A stretch of 64,000 bases of DNA, taken from NCBI RefSeq assembly GCF_003265705.1, contig NW_020312785.1:131174861-131238860 (forward strand). Direction: 5' to 3'. Positions within the stretch are counted from its first letter, which is position 1, and every line of letters begins with the position of its first letter. The stretch comes from Callorhinus ursinus. Taxonomy: Eukaryota; Chordata; Mammalia; Carnivora; Otariidae. Below, piece by piece: positions 1-11,796 of this stretch. Under the pieces are notes generated by a model. That model was not told the DNA's origin. It saw nothing but the letters and a program-made list of their open reading frames with translations, and ran no database searches. The translations under genes and the position numbers were made by a program.

Positions 1-1586
1 AGACTGTTCATCCTTGCAACAGAAGGACCCTGACAGGAAATTGATAGCATATTTGAATGGGGTAATTGATGAGAGGTTAATAAATTAACTACTTGCAAAG
101 AAATGGGCAAGTTTGGGGCAACGAATAAGAGCTGGGGAAGCACCTCATTTGAGCAATAGCTATCACCCCCCATAGGCCTGAAGAGTCAAGTGGAAGGACT
201 GTCATTGGAACCTAGTGGAGCTCTAACCATACCTATAAACTAGAGGACAGGGCCACATGACAGGAGCTGGGGACTTTAATAAAAGAAATGCAGTAACCAT
301 CAATCCATAGACCAGAAGGGAGAGAGCCAAAGGAATAAAGCCCTGGATTTCACTCTCCTCCTGGCTTCAATTCTCTGATCCTCTCATTGGCTGAACCAGC
401 TGGTATCCAGAGGGTAACAAAGCTGATGCAATCCATAGAGGTCAACCTTTCAGGTGCAGAGCAGGCTGGAAAAGAGTAGAGGGTGAATCTGAAGGGAAGA
501 ATGGAAAACGTCCAGCATGATGGTGGTGAAAATGTTATCTTCCTAACCTTTCTATTTTCTCATGAAATAGGAGGGATCATTCCCAACTGAAAATAAGGAT
601 TATGGGGGCTATATTAGAAGTTTGAGGAAGGAGAAGATGTATTCAACAGCTAATGAATAACATAGGAGAGTGAAAGGAGTAGAGAAAAAGAATATGCTTA
701 TTGGGCCCAAATGAGCTCTCTTAGGTTAGTGATTATGATTGTAAAGTGAGATAAGTCAGCATGATTTTGAAATCTTCTCCAGCCTTATTAGGCTCTGTAG
801 AAGAAAGCACAGAGCTGTCAAGAGCTGGATTTAACCAGAGTTGGGTTTTGCCAGGTGAGTCTAACGAAGGGTAATGGCACAAGGGAGTTGAGGGCATATG
901 GAAGGAAGGGACTGTAGTAACAGACCATGCACTGGAAGTTTAATAATATGCAGGGAAATCTGGACATGAGTGACTAGGTTGTAGAATCAAGGTGCCAAGA
1001 GAATCAGGAAGGCAAATAATTGTTGGAATCAGGAGTAGCAAAGGGAATGAGTTAAAAGATAGGAGACAATGGTCAGAGAATGAAAATGTAGGGGGGATGG
1101 ATTTATTGGCAATGGTAAGGTCTATGTAGGGTATAACCAGGGGAGTGAGTTGTTGAGTTAAAGTTAAGGAGAAAATCACTGGAGGTGAAGTGATAAGGAA
1201 AGTAGAAAACCAGGGAGTTGAAAGGATCATCCCATAGACACTCAAATCACTAGAAACCATGACAACAGTAGAGCTAGAGTAACAAGGATGCAGGAGTTGA
1301 AATCCTCAGGGAACAAGAGAAGTGATCTGCCACTCTATAAATGATGCTATAGGGAGTAATCATGGGTAGTGTAGTTTGATACATGAACTTCAGCATTGGA
1401 GAGGGTCATTGGAAGGAGAGAAGGATAATTGTCTGAAAGGGGAAATGAGAGGCAAGAAAGACTTCTATTCAACCTTCAGTTACATTAGTATGAGGGATAT
1501 GGGGAAGAAAACAGATACCACTTAGTAGAGCTTTAGGGAAAGCAGAGTCTCAGGGGCGAGACAGGGCTCATTGGGAGCATAAAGGT
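1..1586. other. Unassigned sequence, possibly an old interspersed repeat
   Basis: I see no gene here; the only open frames are short and look random. The stretch around 170-560 reads like old interspersed-repeat consensus (for example 'catagaggtcaacctttcag'), but I cannot name the family with confidence. The remainder is purine-leaning, unassigned DNA. Confidence 0.4.
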
Positions 1587-1602
1587 GAAAAGAAAGAAGA
1601 AA

Positions 1603-1670
<68 letters not shown>

Positions 1671-1703
1671 AAAAGGAAGGAAGGAAGGAAGGAAGAAAGA
1701 AAA

Positions 1704-1753
<50 letters not shown>

Positions 1754-1845
1754 AAGAGAAAAAAAGAAAGAAAGAAAGAGAGAAAGAAAGAAAGAAAGGA
1801 AGGAAGGAAGGAAGGAAGGAAGGGAGAGAGAAAGAAAAGAAAAGA
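1587..1845 (+). repeat. Purine-only microsatellite, (GAAA)n with (GGAA)n blocks
   Basis: All 259 bases are A or G on the + strand, with no pyrimidine interruption. The tract is mostly GAAA tetramers, with GGAA blocks near 1,675-1,693 and 1,798-1,825 and a short GAGA part near 1,745. Long mirror-like purine tracts can form triplex (H-) DNA and are usually length-polymorphic. The long Lys/Glu/Arg-rich reading frame through it is only low-complexity translation. Confidence 0.97.
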
Positions 1846-2088
1846 CCTATAAAGTACTTACTTTGTGCCAGGAACTCTTCTGTGACTTTTATATATTAAT
1901 TATTTAATCCTCAAAACAAGGTCTCTGGGGAAGATATTATTTTTAGTCCTATTTTATAGATGGGGAAATTAGAACATAGACAGTTAAGTATCTTACTCAT
2001 GATCAGTAGTAGTAAGTGAGAGAGCTGGGACTTGAGCTCAGGTAGGCCACCTCAGAATCTCTGCGTACATAATCACTGTGCTATATCA
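1846..2088 (-). mobile_element. MIR SINE fragment, minus strand
   Basis: Reads as reversed MIR: 'acttactttgtgccaggaac', then 'atttaatcctcaaaacaa', 'ttttatagatggggaaatta', and the 'gtaagtgagagagctggga' block, ending in the tRNA-like head. It is an ancient mammalian tRNA-derived SINE. It directly abuts the purine microsatellite. Confidence 0.85.
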
Positions 2089-3700
2089 CCCAGTAGCAAG
2101 CACTTAGAGAATAAGGTTTTACTGATGTTACATCATGAGCTCCAAAGAGAGCAATGGAAGGATTTGGGGCTAGGGGAGGGTAGATAGGTCAGATTAAGGA
2201 CTGTGCAGAGCCATATGGGGATGAGGGATGGTCTGAGATTTGGGCCTTTGTGATTCGGAGGCATATAGAGCTAGTGCTGATAGCCTCTAAGATAGATAGG
2301 GGTGGTGAGGCTTTGAGTGTTGAATGATGGTGTCTAGGATAGGGTAGAGGCCTTGCCAAGAACCTAAGTTCAGCCTCCTCCTTTTCACTCATGCTGATGG
2401 TGGGTAGAGGCTACGAAGAGGCAGTGTTACTTGGAGCATAATAAGATTTGGGGCCCTCTCTGCACTTAGCCCACCATGGTTACTTAGTTTTGTTATTTAA
2501 TAATTACTGCAGATATCCAGAAAACTTCTGGAAACCTACAATATTAAGATCATCCCCATTTTCCATTTTATGATTTTCTTTGAAATATGAATCTGCTAAT
2601 CAGTTTATTAAAGGGATCCTATCACCTTCACAAGATGGCAAAAAATCTTTTTACATCTATTTATGCTTTCACATTTGTGATTTCGCTTCTCCACTTTGCC
2701 AATTACAAGTGTTCAGCCTGGTTTCTTGAATATTTTGGTAGCTAAAAATTTACTTATCTGAAGGATGGACAAAATGAAATATTGAGTTTTGTATAAGAGC
2801 AGGGGTTGAAAATGTGAGCTATCTGGAAATACTTATACTTGATTTTTATTAATCCCTTTTTTTCTTGAGTTTTGAAAAAATAAAATACTCTTCTTCAGAA
2901 GGTAGAACAGAGAAAAATTAACATGAAACTTTGCTGGCAGCTTTTCAATTGGCATTTACTACACTGATCTATTGTATTTTAAGTGGAATTGCTTAGACAC
3001 CCAGCTTTGCACTTGGGAAAACATACAGTAATAATAGAAAGCATTTTAAGTGTCCAGTTTGGTCAAACTGCATTTTCACTCTTATTGATGAATCAGCAAA
3101 AGGATCCTTTTATACATCAAAGGCATTTATTAAATTTTGAACTGTTTGTGCAATAGGTTTTTGCTGTTAATAGAAACCATCAGGAAGTTGGAGATGACTT
3201 TCAGAACAATTTTTCTTTTGTTATTAAGGAGAATAGCAGGACAAGAAGAAACTAGTTAGGGAAGGAAGTAATGGCTTTTTTCTTCTGTAAATAAGCTCCT
3301 GTGTATTACCATTCATTATGATTTCTTCCAAGTGGAAGAAATTCTATTGATGTGACGCTTCTGATCTTTCTCTGCTTTTTGATGTTGTTGTTCATGAGTG
3401 ATTTGCTTTGCTTGGTTGGTAAAATTGGAAATAATAACTGGGCATGCATAGCCCAACTCTGCCTTTCTTACTTAACCCAGTCCAGCACCACCTGGTGTGG
3501 GTGGGTGCATAAATATGTTTAATTCAGGTCTTTTTGGCTTTCATGCTAACTTATGTCCTTTAATTAAGACTCTAGCAATAAAAAGATGATTATTTTGGCC
3601 TCCTCTGCCACTTCATTGCTTTATACCTTAAATTGTACAAAGGTGGGGGCATTATGGTGCTGTTTATTGGGATCAAGTTGCACAATGTACAGTCAGCCTT
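2089..3700. other. Unassigned AT-rich sequence
   Basis: No gene and no repeat that I can name. Only short chance ORFs occur (70 codons or fewer). Composition is ordinary AT-rich mammalian non-coding DNA. Confidence 0.4.
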
Positions 3701-3940
3701 CTCAGACTTTCTACATTGTGTTAAATTCCTCTCCTATGTGCTTGCATAGTTCCTTGTATTTTCTCCTTTTAGTTCTTAACACACTTACTATTGGCTGAAT
3801 GCATGCTTCTTTGCTAGAATATGAACTCCATGGTAGTGACCAAGTAGGTCTTGTTTACCATGGTATTGCTAGGACCTAACACAGTGACTGATAAATAGTA
3901 TAGCACCCCATTTGTTGAATGAATGAATGAATGAATCAAC
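3701..3940 (+). mobile_element. L2 LINE 3' end, plus strand
   Basis: Matches the L2 3' tail: 'gctagaatatgaactccatg', then a decayed 'cctaacacagtgactgataa', then 'tttgttgaatgaatgaatga'. L2 is an ancient CR1-clade LINE whose 3' end terminates in short GAATGA-like repeats. Only the 3' UTR is visible. Confidence 0.75.
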
Positions 3941-4492
3941 CAATTAACGAGCTACTGCTTGAGAAAAGATTAAATTACTAATTTATGTAATGGATGAGAA
4001 AAATGGACAACTCATTTGAAACACTCCACTTAGAAAGTAAGAATAGATTATAGAAGCTGCTGTCCTTCCATACTTCAGTTGTGAACAAGTTTAATTAAAA
4101 CTATTAAAAATGTGTATTTTCTTTAATGATTCATGGCTGAACTGAGCTAGGAAACTGGTTAACCTTTAAAACTTCATGTTTTTTTTTTTTTTAAATAAGG
4201 GTCAGCATTTCACTGATGTCCAATCTCATCCCAATACATTGTCAACCCAGCTATCTAGACAATGTTTATTTTCCTCCTCTAGAAATTTACATATGAAAAT
4301 ACAAAGATAAAGCTCGTAATTTAGAAAGTACTTGATGTGATCCATTGCTCACTAATAATAACATTAAAGCACATTTTAACAATACTTTTGAGGACTAATA
4401 AGTAAATATAACTGTTCTAGGAAAATTTAGCTATTTCTGCATGCAGAAAATAGGGGGATAGTAAAAATGTAGATCATTGTGATTATTCTTTT
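3941..4492. other. Unassigned AT-rich sequence
   Basis: No gene. Contains a short T run near 4,180 and no recognised element. Confidence 0.4.
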
Positions 4493-4508
4493 AAAAGTAA
4501 GAGAACCA

Positions 4509-4693
4509 GGATGGCTGGGTGGCTCAGTCAGTTAAGCGTCTGCCTTTGGCTCAGGTCATGATTTCAGGGTCCTGGGATCAAGACCCGCATCGGGCTCCCT
4601 GCTCAGCGGGGAGCCTGCTTCTCCCTCTCCCTCTGCTGCTCCCCCTGCTTGTGCTCTCATGCTCTGTCAAATAAATTAATAAAATCTTTTTTA
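4509..4693 (+). mobile_element. Can-SINE (SINEC), plus strand
   Basis: Has a tRNA-derived head ('gctgggtggctcagtcagtt'), a B-box-like region, a CT-rich middle and an AAATAAATTAATAAAATCTT tail. It is flanked by a 16-bp target-site duplication (4,493-4,508 and 4,694-4,709, one mismatch), so both ends are well defined. These elements are transcribed by Pol III and mobilised by L1. Confidence 0.95.
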
Positions 4694-4709
4694 AAAAGTG
4701 AGAGAACCA

Positions 4710-5804
4710 ATTTCTAATTGGAAAACATTGGATTGAGAATCTGAACTAAAGCTTGTGGAATTGGAACTCTCATTCTAGGTCCATCATTATATAATACATA
4801 AAACAGGAGTAGAAAGAAAGCCAGGCTTTCTTTTAGTTAACTACTTCTATAACTTCTATCAGTAAACGAGACTATAACATTCAGATTATCTACAGTGTAA
4901 TAATAAATTCTCAATGATCTGGAGGTTGAGGGATTCAGATGGATGATTCTTGCTTAGGGTACCTCATATGGTTACTGTCAGATGGTGGCTCAGTCTGGAG
5001 TCATTTAAAGGCTTGTTATTTGTATACTTGGTGCCTGGAGTAGCTGTGGGGTGGTTGGTTGTGTGTGTGTGTCTATCTCCTTGTGAAATATCCTTGTGGC
5101 TAACTTGGATTTCTTCAATGTATGGTGGTCCCAGGGGAGCTGGACCTCTTATATGGAGCCTGGCTTCTGTTGGGGGAGGTCATCGAGAAGATGGGACCTC
5201 TAGTTGACCAGCAAGCTGGACCTGGGCAATCAGAGGCTCCTGATGCTCTCTCCTGTCCTTGTAATGTAGGTTCCACCCACCATTCCCATAGTGGGAGTCA
5301 TTTTCAAGGATGCAGCCTTGAGAGAGTAAGGTGATCATCTGGACTGAATATGTGACTGAACCCAGCTAAGGCCTCTATATAAACGTTTAAGATTCTGGTG
5401 GATGGGCACAGAGATCTACTCATCTTGTGGTTGCCCAAGACAAGCCTTGTGTGTAAGTTTCCCTGCTTATTAAAACTGCCACCTACTGACCAGGAGGGGA
5501 CTGGTTCTTCCTTCAGTTTCTCTTTGCCCTCCATGTACAGGGGACAGTTCCATATTTCACCTAGGAAGCTCTTGAGTTTGCAAACCAACAGATTCTGCCA
5601 GAGAGAGTGTTCCAAGAGAAAGGAGTTGGAAGCTTCCAGTCTGTTACCTCCTGGGCTCAAACATTGGAAACAGTGTCTCTTCTGCCATGTTCTCTGTGTG
5701 AAAGCTGTCATGGAGTGCACCCATTTTTTTTCTTTTTTGTGAATTTTATTTTATTTTTTTATTACTTTGAAATTCTATTAATGCCTTAAGTTTGTGCATC
5801 ATTT
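4710..5804. other. Unassigned sequence with a possible MaLR-like LTR piece
   Basis: About 4,950-5,165 ('gatggtggctcagtctggag' onward) resembles the reversed end of an old MaLR LTR, with low confidence. From 5,170 to 5,740 there are overlapping frames of 114-138 codons on both strands, but no initiation context, splice structure or recognisable domain, so I do not call a gene. 5,724-5,765 is T-rich. Confidence 0.35.
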
Positions 5805-5818
5805 AAAACAAGATATGT

Positions 5819-5932
5819 ACTGGGGTGCCTGGCCAGCTTAGTCTGAAGAGCATGTGACCCTTAATCTCAGGGTCATGAGTTTGAGCCCCACATGGGCTGT
5901 AGAGATTACTTAAATAAATAAATATTTTAAAA
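5819..5932 (+). mobile_element. Short older-type Can-SINE, plus strand
   Basis: A shorter SINEC subtype: 'ggggtgcctggccagcttag' head, 'gggtcatgagtttgagcccc' B-box region, then 'gtagagattacttaaataaa' and an A-rich end, without the long CT-rich middle. The target-site duplication 'aaaacaagata(t/a)gt' flanks it (5,805-5,818 and about 5,933-5,946). Confidence 0.9.
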
Positions 5933-5949
5933 AAAACAAGATAAGTGCT

Positions 5950-6789
5950 TTCAAAAACATTCTTATACATAAATAGACCAAAGGACTGTTAAGTAATTTA
6001 TCTCTAAAACATGCACATCATTTTTATTCAGGTGTCTATAAGAAAAGGAAATAAGATTTAAGTCTTTTTCTTTGGGTTAAAGACATTTGGAAATTATTAT
6101 TCAGGAATGCCTAATGTTTTCCTGGAACAAATGTGTTTTCCAATAGGAAATGCTGATGTAATTAAAAGGCATTAGTATTGATAAAGAAGACCAAGAAACA
6201 TTTGTGCTATGTGTCATCACCAAGAAAAGAAAAGAGTTCCAATGAGCCTAAAGTATACGTCAGATAAGTGAATGAGGTAGCGTGAATCAAAAAGGCTTAG
6301 CTGGAAGAACAGGTAGCTTGAGCCAGATTAGGAGACACAAATATATTCAAGGCACATGACTAGGATTACACAGGTGGCTAGGTTTTATAGACTGCTCTGT
6401 TCTTTCATTTGGAAAACAGTCAAATGTAATACAATTTCCATTTACTGGCATTTATTGATAAATAAATGCAATTAGATTTTAGGGCAGCACATGTCCTTTT
6501 AGATACACACCAAAAGTGCATAATGGCTAACCGATGCCAGTGTAGGCAAAGCAGTACGATTACATTCCAGTTTTCCCACACTGCAGTTAAATGGATATTA
6601 AACTGTCTGGTATTGTTTCTGTACCTCATACTGCCTCCTCTCAAGTTTCACCAAAGAATTCTTCAAAACTAAGCAGATTAAAGGATTTATTAATCCGTAA
6701 GGGATACTGAAACTATTATTCACCAGCAGTCAAACCCAAACCATAGAGTTGACTGTTGACTATGGTATATGAAGGGGAGGTAGTATGGG
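5950..6789. other. Unassigned AT-rich sequence
   Basis: No gene. Short opposite-strand frames near 6,420-6,670 (74 and 68 codons) overlap each other and have no recognisable content. Confidence 0.4.
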
Positions 6790-7916
6790 ACATTTTTTAT
6801 TTTTCAATTGAAAGATAGTTGACATACAATATCATATTAGTTTCAGGTATACAATACAGTAACTTGACAATTATGCACATTATGAAATGCTTACCATGAT
6901 AAGTATGGTCACCATCTGTGACCATAGAAAATTGTTGAAATCTTATTGACTATATTTCCTATGCTGTACTTTTCATCTCCGTGACTTATTTATTTTATAA
7001 CTGGAAGTTTGGACTTGTTAATCCCCTTCATCAACTTCCCTCATCTCCCCACTCCCCTTTTCTCCAGCAACCATTGGTTTGTTCTCTGTATTTATGAGCC
7101 TATTTTTATTTTTTATTTGTTTGTTTGTTTTTCAGATTCCACATGTAAGTTAATTATATGGTAATTGTTTTTCTTTGCCTGACTTACTTCACTTAGCGTA
7201 ATGCCCTCTAGGTCCATTCATGTTGTTGCGAATGGCAAGATCTCAATTTTTTTTTTTAAGATTTTATTTATTTATTTGAGAGAGGGAGAGCACAGAGGGA
7301 GAGTGAGAGGGAGAAACAGACTCCCTGTTGAGCAGGGAACCTGACGGGGGACTCGATCCCAAGGCCTTGAGATCATGACTTCAGCTGAAGGCAGACGCTC
7401 AACTGACTAAGCCACCAAGGCGCCCTGAGATCTCACTTTTTTAATGGCTGATTAGTATCCCATTGTGCATATATACCATATCTTCTTAATCCACTTATCA
7501 ATGGACACTAAGGTTATTTCCATGTCTTGGTTATTGTAAATAATGCAATAAATATAAGGGTGCATATAACTTTTCAAATTAGTGTTTTCATTTCCTTTGG
7601 TTAAATGTCCAGAAGGAATTACTAGATATGATGGCTCTGTTTTTAATTTTTAAAGGAATCTCCACACCGGTTTCCACAGGGGCTACACCAGCTTGCATTC
7701 ACACCAGCAGTGTTTGAGGGTTACCTTTTCTCCACATCCTCGCCAACACTTGTGATGTCTTCTTGTCTTTTTGATACTAGCCATCTGATGGGTGTGAGGT
7801 GATAACTCATTTGGTTTTGATTCACATTTCCCTGATGATGAGTAATGTAGAGCATCTTTTCATGTGTGTGTTGGCCATCTGTATTTCTTCTTTGGAAAAT
7901 GTCCATTTAAGAGTTC
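6790..7916 (-). mobile_element. L1 LINE 3' end, minus strand, interrupted by a SINE
   Basis: Reversed L1 3' UTR and 3' end of ORF2. The minus-strand poly(A) appears as the T-rich start near 6,793. Landmarks are 'gacttacttcacttagcgta', 'tccacatcctcgccaacact' and 'ggtgtgaggtgataactcat', all typical of the region just 3' of L1 ORF2. It is 5'-truncated at about 7,916. A younger SINE (7,246-7,427) splits it. The frames are broken, so it is dead. Confidence 0.88.
7246..7427 (-). mobile_element. Can-SINE, minus strand, inside L1
   Basis: Reversed SINEC: T-rich tail, 'aagattttatttatttattt', GA-rich middle, and head complement 'actaagccaccaaggcgccc'. The duplication 'agatctca' (7,238-7,245 and 7,428-7,435) marks insertion into the older L1. 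Confidence 0.95.
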
Positions 7917-8714
7917 AGCCATTTTCAAAGGGAGGGGATATAGCTGCCACCTCTTAATGGGAAGAATGTCAAAGAACTTGTGGCTTTCCTTTGCCTGCAA
8001 CATGTGTTGATGTCTTCTCAGCTGGAAGTTGTTCTCACTAGCATCACTTGGTTGTAATAGAATAAGTGGAATGTGTTAGCATAAAATTAGTTCTTAAAGC
8101 TTATGTACTCATTATATTAAGAAATATTAAATTTGAAATACTTGTCTACATTGTATGTACATTGTTCATTGATTCTTGTAGCCTATTTAAAGTTGCAACT
8201 TCAAAAGGTTAGGAGAAAAATCAAAGGTAGAATAGATGAGATATAATTGTCTTTCTATTAGTTTAGGAAATTAATATATATCTTAAGGCCATCATGGCTA
8301 GTGAAGGGATTGCATATAAAGTCTTTGAAGATTTTTTTTCCCCATTTAGGTCTTTATATTATGCACAAGCAAACGATTTTGGTGCCCTCATTTTGTTTTT
8401 TGGTTTTTTTTTTTTTGGTCTTTGGAGGAAATAAACTTACATATACACTTCTCTCAATTGCAGATGTTTAGACAATTAAAGGAGGGATTTGCAAAGCCCA
8501 AAGCAAAATTAATTTTGACCTTGGGAAAAAATGTTAAAATGAAGTTGTGCTCTTTTTTTTTTTTATCTTCCCATTTAAAATCTAAGAAACCAATATTTGG
8601 TGTATGTTTTCCCCTATAGGCATAACCTGGATTCTGTAGCTGTATAAAATCTCACCTCTCCTGGTGATATGATTCATTGTAAATGCTATGGTTTTATTAG
8701 GTATATATTGTTAA
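7917..8714. other. Unassigned AT-rich sequence
   Basis: No gene. The first 80 bases resemble part of an old LTR but are too short to assign. T runs occur near 8,330, 8,400 and 8,550. Confidence 0.4.
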
Positions 8715-8970
8715 ACATAATAATTTAATAATAACTACTATTTAACACAAAGTATGTTCCAGGTACTGTGCCAAGTGCACACATAAGTGCTTTATCTCAG
8801 TTAATCTTCTCAGTAGCTATATGAAGTAAGTACTAATATTATCTCCATTTTCCAGATGGGGAAGTGGAGATGCTGAGAGGTTACATCATTTGCCCAAGTT
8901 TACATGACTAGTAGTTGGTGATCTGGGAATTCATACCTAAGTGTGACTGATTCTGGGGACTGAGTTCTTC
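8715..8970 (-). mobile_element. MIR SINE, minus strand
   Basis: Reversed MIR: 'gttccaggtactgtgccaag', 'tatctcagttaatcttctca', 'tctccattttccagatgggg', then 'gaggttacatcatttgccca'. Nearly the whole core and tail are recognisable. Confidence 0.85.
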
Positions 8971-8972
8971 TA

Positions 8973-9080
8973 TTTTTTTTTTTTAAGTTTTATTTATTTA
9001 GGTTATCTCTACTGCCGACATTAGGCTCAAACTCACAATCAAGAGTCACACGCTCCTCTGACTGAGCCAGCCAGGCACCC
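8973..9080 (-). mobile_element. Short older-type Can-SINE, minus strand
   Basis: Reversed short SINEC: T-rich tail, 'tttatttaggttatctctac', 'ggctcaaactcacaatcaag', and head complement 'ctgagccagccaggcacccc'. The flanks 'ggggactgagttctt' and 'ggagactgaatgctt' look like a decayed target-site duplication. It sits at the edge of the MIR. Confidence 0.88.
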
Positions 9081-9409
9081 CGGAGACTGAATGCTTAATC
9101 ACCTAATCATATACTCTCCAAACACAGTCAGTGACCCTAAGATCAGTGAATCTCATATATTTTTGAATGTGGCTCATATAGTTGGAGAAACTATGGAGGC
9201 TCAATCATTAGACCTACTTTTCTGTTGCAAAATGCTTTATAATAAAGAATTAGAGAGAAACAAAAAGTAGTGATTCACTTGCTATTACAGTAACGTGTCG
9301 TCTATGAGAGAAATTTAAAGCTATATATATGATCTTTTATTATGTATCAGTACCTTGTAAACTGATATATAACTTAGTAATTTTACATTTACCTTGAAAT
9401 ATGTTATTT
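9081..9409. other. Unassigned AT-rich sequence
   Basis: No gene or repeat recognised. Confidence 0.4.
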
Positions 9410-9419
9410 AAATAACCCA

Positions 9420-9612
9420 GGGGCACCTGGGTGGCTCAGTCAGTTAAGTGCCTGACTCTTGATTTCGGCTCAGGTCATGATCTCAGGATCCTGAGATTGA
9501 GCCCTGCATTGGGCTCCCTGCTTAGTGGGGAGTCTGGCCTGAGATTTCTCTCCCTCTTCTTCTGCTCCCCAACTCTCTAAAAATAGATAAATAAATCTTT
9601 AAAATAAATAAT
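9420..9612 (+). mobile_element. Can-SINE, plus strand
   Basis: Complete head ('ggggcacctgggtggctcag' from about 9,420), middle and A-rich tail. The target-site duplication 'aaataaccca' lies at 9,410-9,419 and 9,613-9,622. Confidence 0.95.
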
Positions 9613-9989
9613 AAATAACCCAAATTCGTAGTATCACCTAATAAAATATCTCCTACCATAAAAGCGAAATTGTGGGGATTTTGTATATATCTGCTTCAGC
9701 CATAAGGTATGGCCAACTCATATTTGCAACTCAGTGCAAAGCCCTTAAAGTATATTTACTGAGAGATTATGGATCAGAAAAATGCTGTTGCTAAATATGT
9801 TTTTTGCAAGGTTAATCAAATAAAAAAAGTTAAATCATGATGATGTAGCGAAACTAACTGCAATGATAAATAAAAAGTAGGGGTAGTAATTGAATACCAT
9901 GACCAATTCAAGGCAACACATATATTTTAAGAAAGATGACTTTCTGAACACTGGAGGATTAATTAATTAGGCAAAGTGTTTATTGAGGG

Positions 9990-10222
9990 AGCTCCTAGGT
10001 GACTTAGCCGGTTAAGGTCAGACTCTGGATTTCAGCTCAGATCATGATCTCAGGGTTGTGAGATGGAGCCCTGGGGGCTCTTTGCTCAGCTTGGAGTCTG
10101 CTTGAGGTTCTCTCTCTCCCTATCGCTCTGCCTCTCGCCTGCTCATGTGTCCTCTCTCTCAATAAATAAATAAATAAATAAATAAATAGATAAATAAATA
10201 AAATCTTTTTTTTTTTTTTTAA
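9990..10222 (+). mobile_element. Can-SINE, plus strand, inside L2
   Basis: Diverged head ('gctcctaggtgacttagccg'), 'cagatcatgatctcagggtt', and a CT-rich middle. The unusually long AAAT-repeat tail runs about 10,161-10,205, followed by a T run. The imperfect 17-bp target-site duplication is at 9,973-9,989 and 10,223-10,239. The AAAT stretch is a likely length-variable microsatellite. Confidence 0.92.
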
Positions 10223-10366
10223 AAAGCACTAATTGAGGGCCTGTTATGTGCCAGTTTTTCTAGAAAGAGATCTTGGAATATATCTATGAAGAAAAAAGAA
10301 AAAAGAGCCTTTCCTTTTAGTGCTTACATTCTAGTGGGAGATTCAGGTAATAAAGACTAAATAGTA

Positions 10367-10600
10367 GGGGTGCCTGGGTGGCTCAGTTGGTTAAACATCC
10401 GACTCTTGATTTTGGCTCAGGTCAGGATCTCAGGGTCGTGGGATCCCCACGTAGAGCCCCACGTCCAACTCCGCACTCAGTGTGGAGTCTGCTTGTCACT
10501 GTCCCTTTGCTCCTCCCTGCCCCCTCCCCCCCCACCCCCCATTCTTGCTGTCTCTAAAACAAACAAATAAATAAAATCTTTAAAATAATTTTTAAAAAAG
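10367..10600 (+). mobile_element. Can-SINE, plus strand, inside L2, with C-rich middle
   Basis: Head 'ggggtgcctgggtggctcag', 'gactcttgattttggctcag', B-box region, then an expanded C-rich block near 10,520-10,541 and a long A-rich tail. The target-site duplication is unclear. The C block gives a G-quadruplex candidate on the minus strand. Confidence 0.93.
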
Positions 10601-11733
10601 TTTAAAAAAAGATAAATAAAATAAATAAGTTGTATCACCTGCCAGTAGTTGACAATTACTATCTAAGAAGAAAAAATGGAGAGCCAAGTAAAGAGATTGG
10701 GAGCATTAAGTATAGGAGATTAATTACAATTTTAAATATAGGGAGATAAGAGCAAGAGTCATTGAGGAGGAGACATTTAAGAACAGACTTCAAGTGAGGG
10801 AGTTTGCCAAATGGATTTCTAATAGAAGAATATTTAGGGAGAGGGCGCAGCCAATGTACAGGCTCTTAGGCAGGAGAGTGTCTGAGGAGGAAAAGTCAGC
10901 CCCTGTGGCTGGAGTGGTGAGCAAGGGGAAAGATTATATCAGACAGGTAGGGGTGGTGGGAGGCATTCTTCATGTCTAAGTGAGATGGGAAGCTGTTGAA
11001 GGGTTTTATGCAGAGCGATGTGATATAGCTTATAATCTATTAGGCTGCTCTATTGAGAATAGATTGTAGGAAGGTGAGAATGTAAGTAAGGACCCCAGTT
11101 AGGACTCTGTTGCAGTCATCTTGGTAAAAGATGATGGTGGCACCCACTAGTGGAAGTGTTGAGAAGTGGCCTTAGTGTGGATAGGTTTTGAAGTAGAGCC
11201 TATATGGATGTTATGCAGCATGCAAAAACAAGACAAAAGTCAAGGGTGACTCCAAGGAATTTTGCCTTGGATAAGTAGAAGGCTGAAGTTGCCATCATTT
11301 GAAGATGGAGAAGGCTGTATGAGGAGCAAGTTATGGGGGAAAGATCAGGAGTTCTGTTCAAGTCATATTAAGGTGCAGGTGTTTATTAGATATCTAAGTG
11401 AAGACATTAAAGTAGGCAGTTAGTATAAGAGTTTGGAGTTCAGGAAAGAGAAAGAAGGCTGGGCTGGAGTTATACATTTAGGAGTTATTGGTGTTTAAAT
11501 AGATGGTACTTAAGTTGTGAGAATGGATTGTCTAACCAAAAAAAGTGTGTGCAATTACATGCAAGAAAGCAGGATGAAGGACTGTACTCTGGTGCCTTCC
11601 AGGACCATCAGGTCTATGAAAGGAGGAACTAGCTAAGGAGACCAAGAAGCAATGGCCAAGGATGCCCCTTTCAGGAGAGACTGGTACTCTGGAAGAAGAG
11701 AAGAGAAAGCATACTGAAGAGCAGGGAGCCTTA

Positions 11734-11796
11734 GTCAAATGCTACTGATAGATTAAGTACAGTCAAGACTGAGAATTGATCATTGGACTTAGCAAT
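11734..11796 (-). pseudogene. L2 reverse-transcriptase palm fragment (fossil)
   Basis: Translating the minus strand over these 63 bases gives an open 21-codon stretch that includes 'SVLTVLNLSVAFD'. This aligns with the RT motif A region of L2/CR1 elements, where an Asp-containing '(L)DLSAAFD' is usual. The first Asp of that motif appears as Asn here (LNLS). About 80 bases further along the minus strand, a second frame contains 'HQSTVLHPAFL', which resembles a decayed copy of the conserved RT 'PQGSVLGP' motif. The two lie in different frames, so the copy is non-functional. The call rests on two motifs in the right order and on the flanking L2 text. Confidence 0.7.

Noticed and set aside
1585..1899. 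104-codon Lys/Glu/Arg-rich frame
   Set aside because: It is the translation of the purine microsatellite running into a MIR; low complexity, not a gene.
5304..5742. Overlapping frames of 138 and 114 codons on opposite strands
   Set aside because: No domain, no splice context, and similar openness on both strands argues for chance.
9420..10600. Three SINE copies in close succession considered as a tandem or CRISPR-like array
   Set aside because: The copies are different, two or more have their own target-site duplications, and the spacers are L2 and unassigned DNA; independent insertions explain them.
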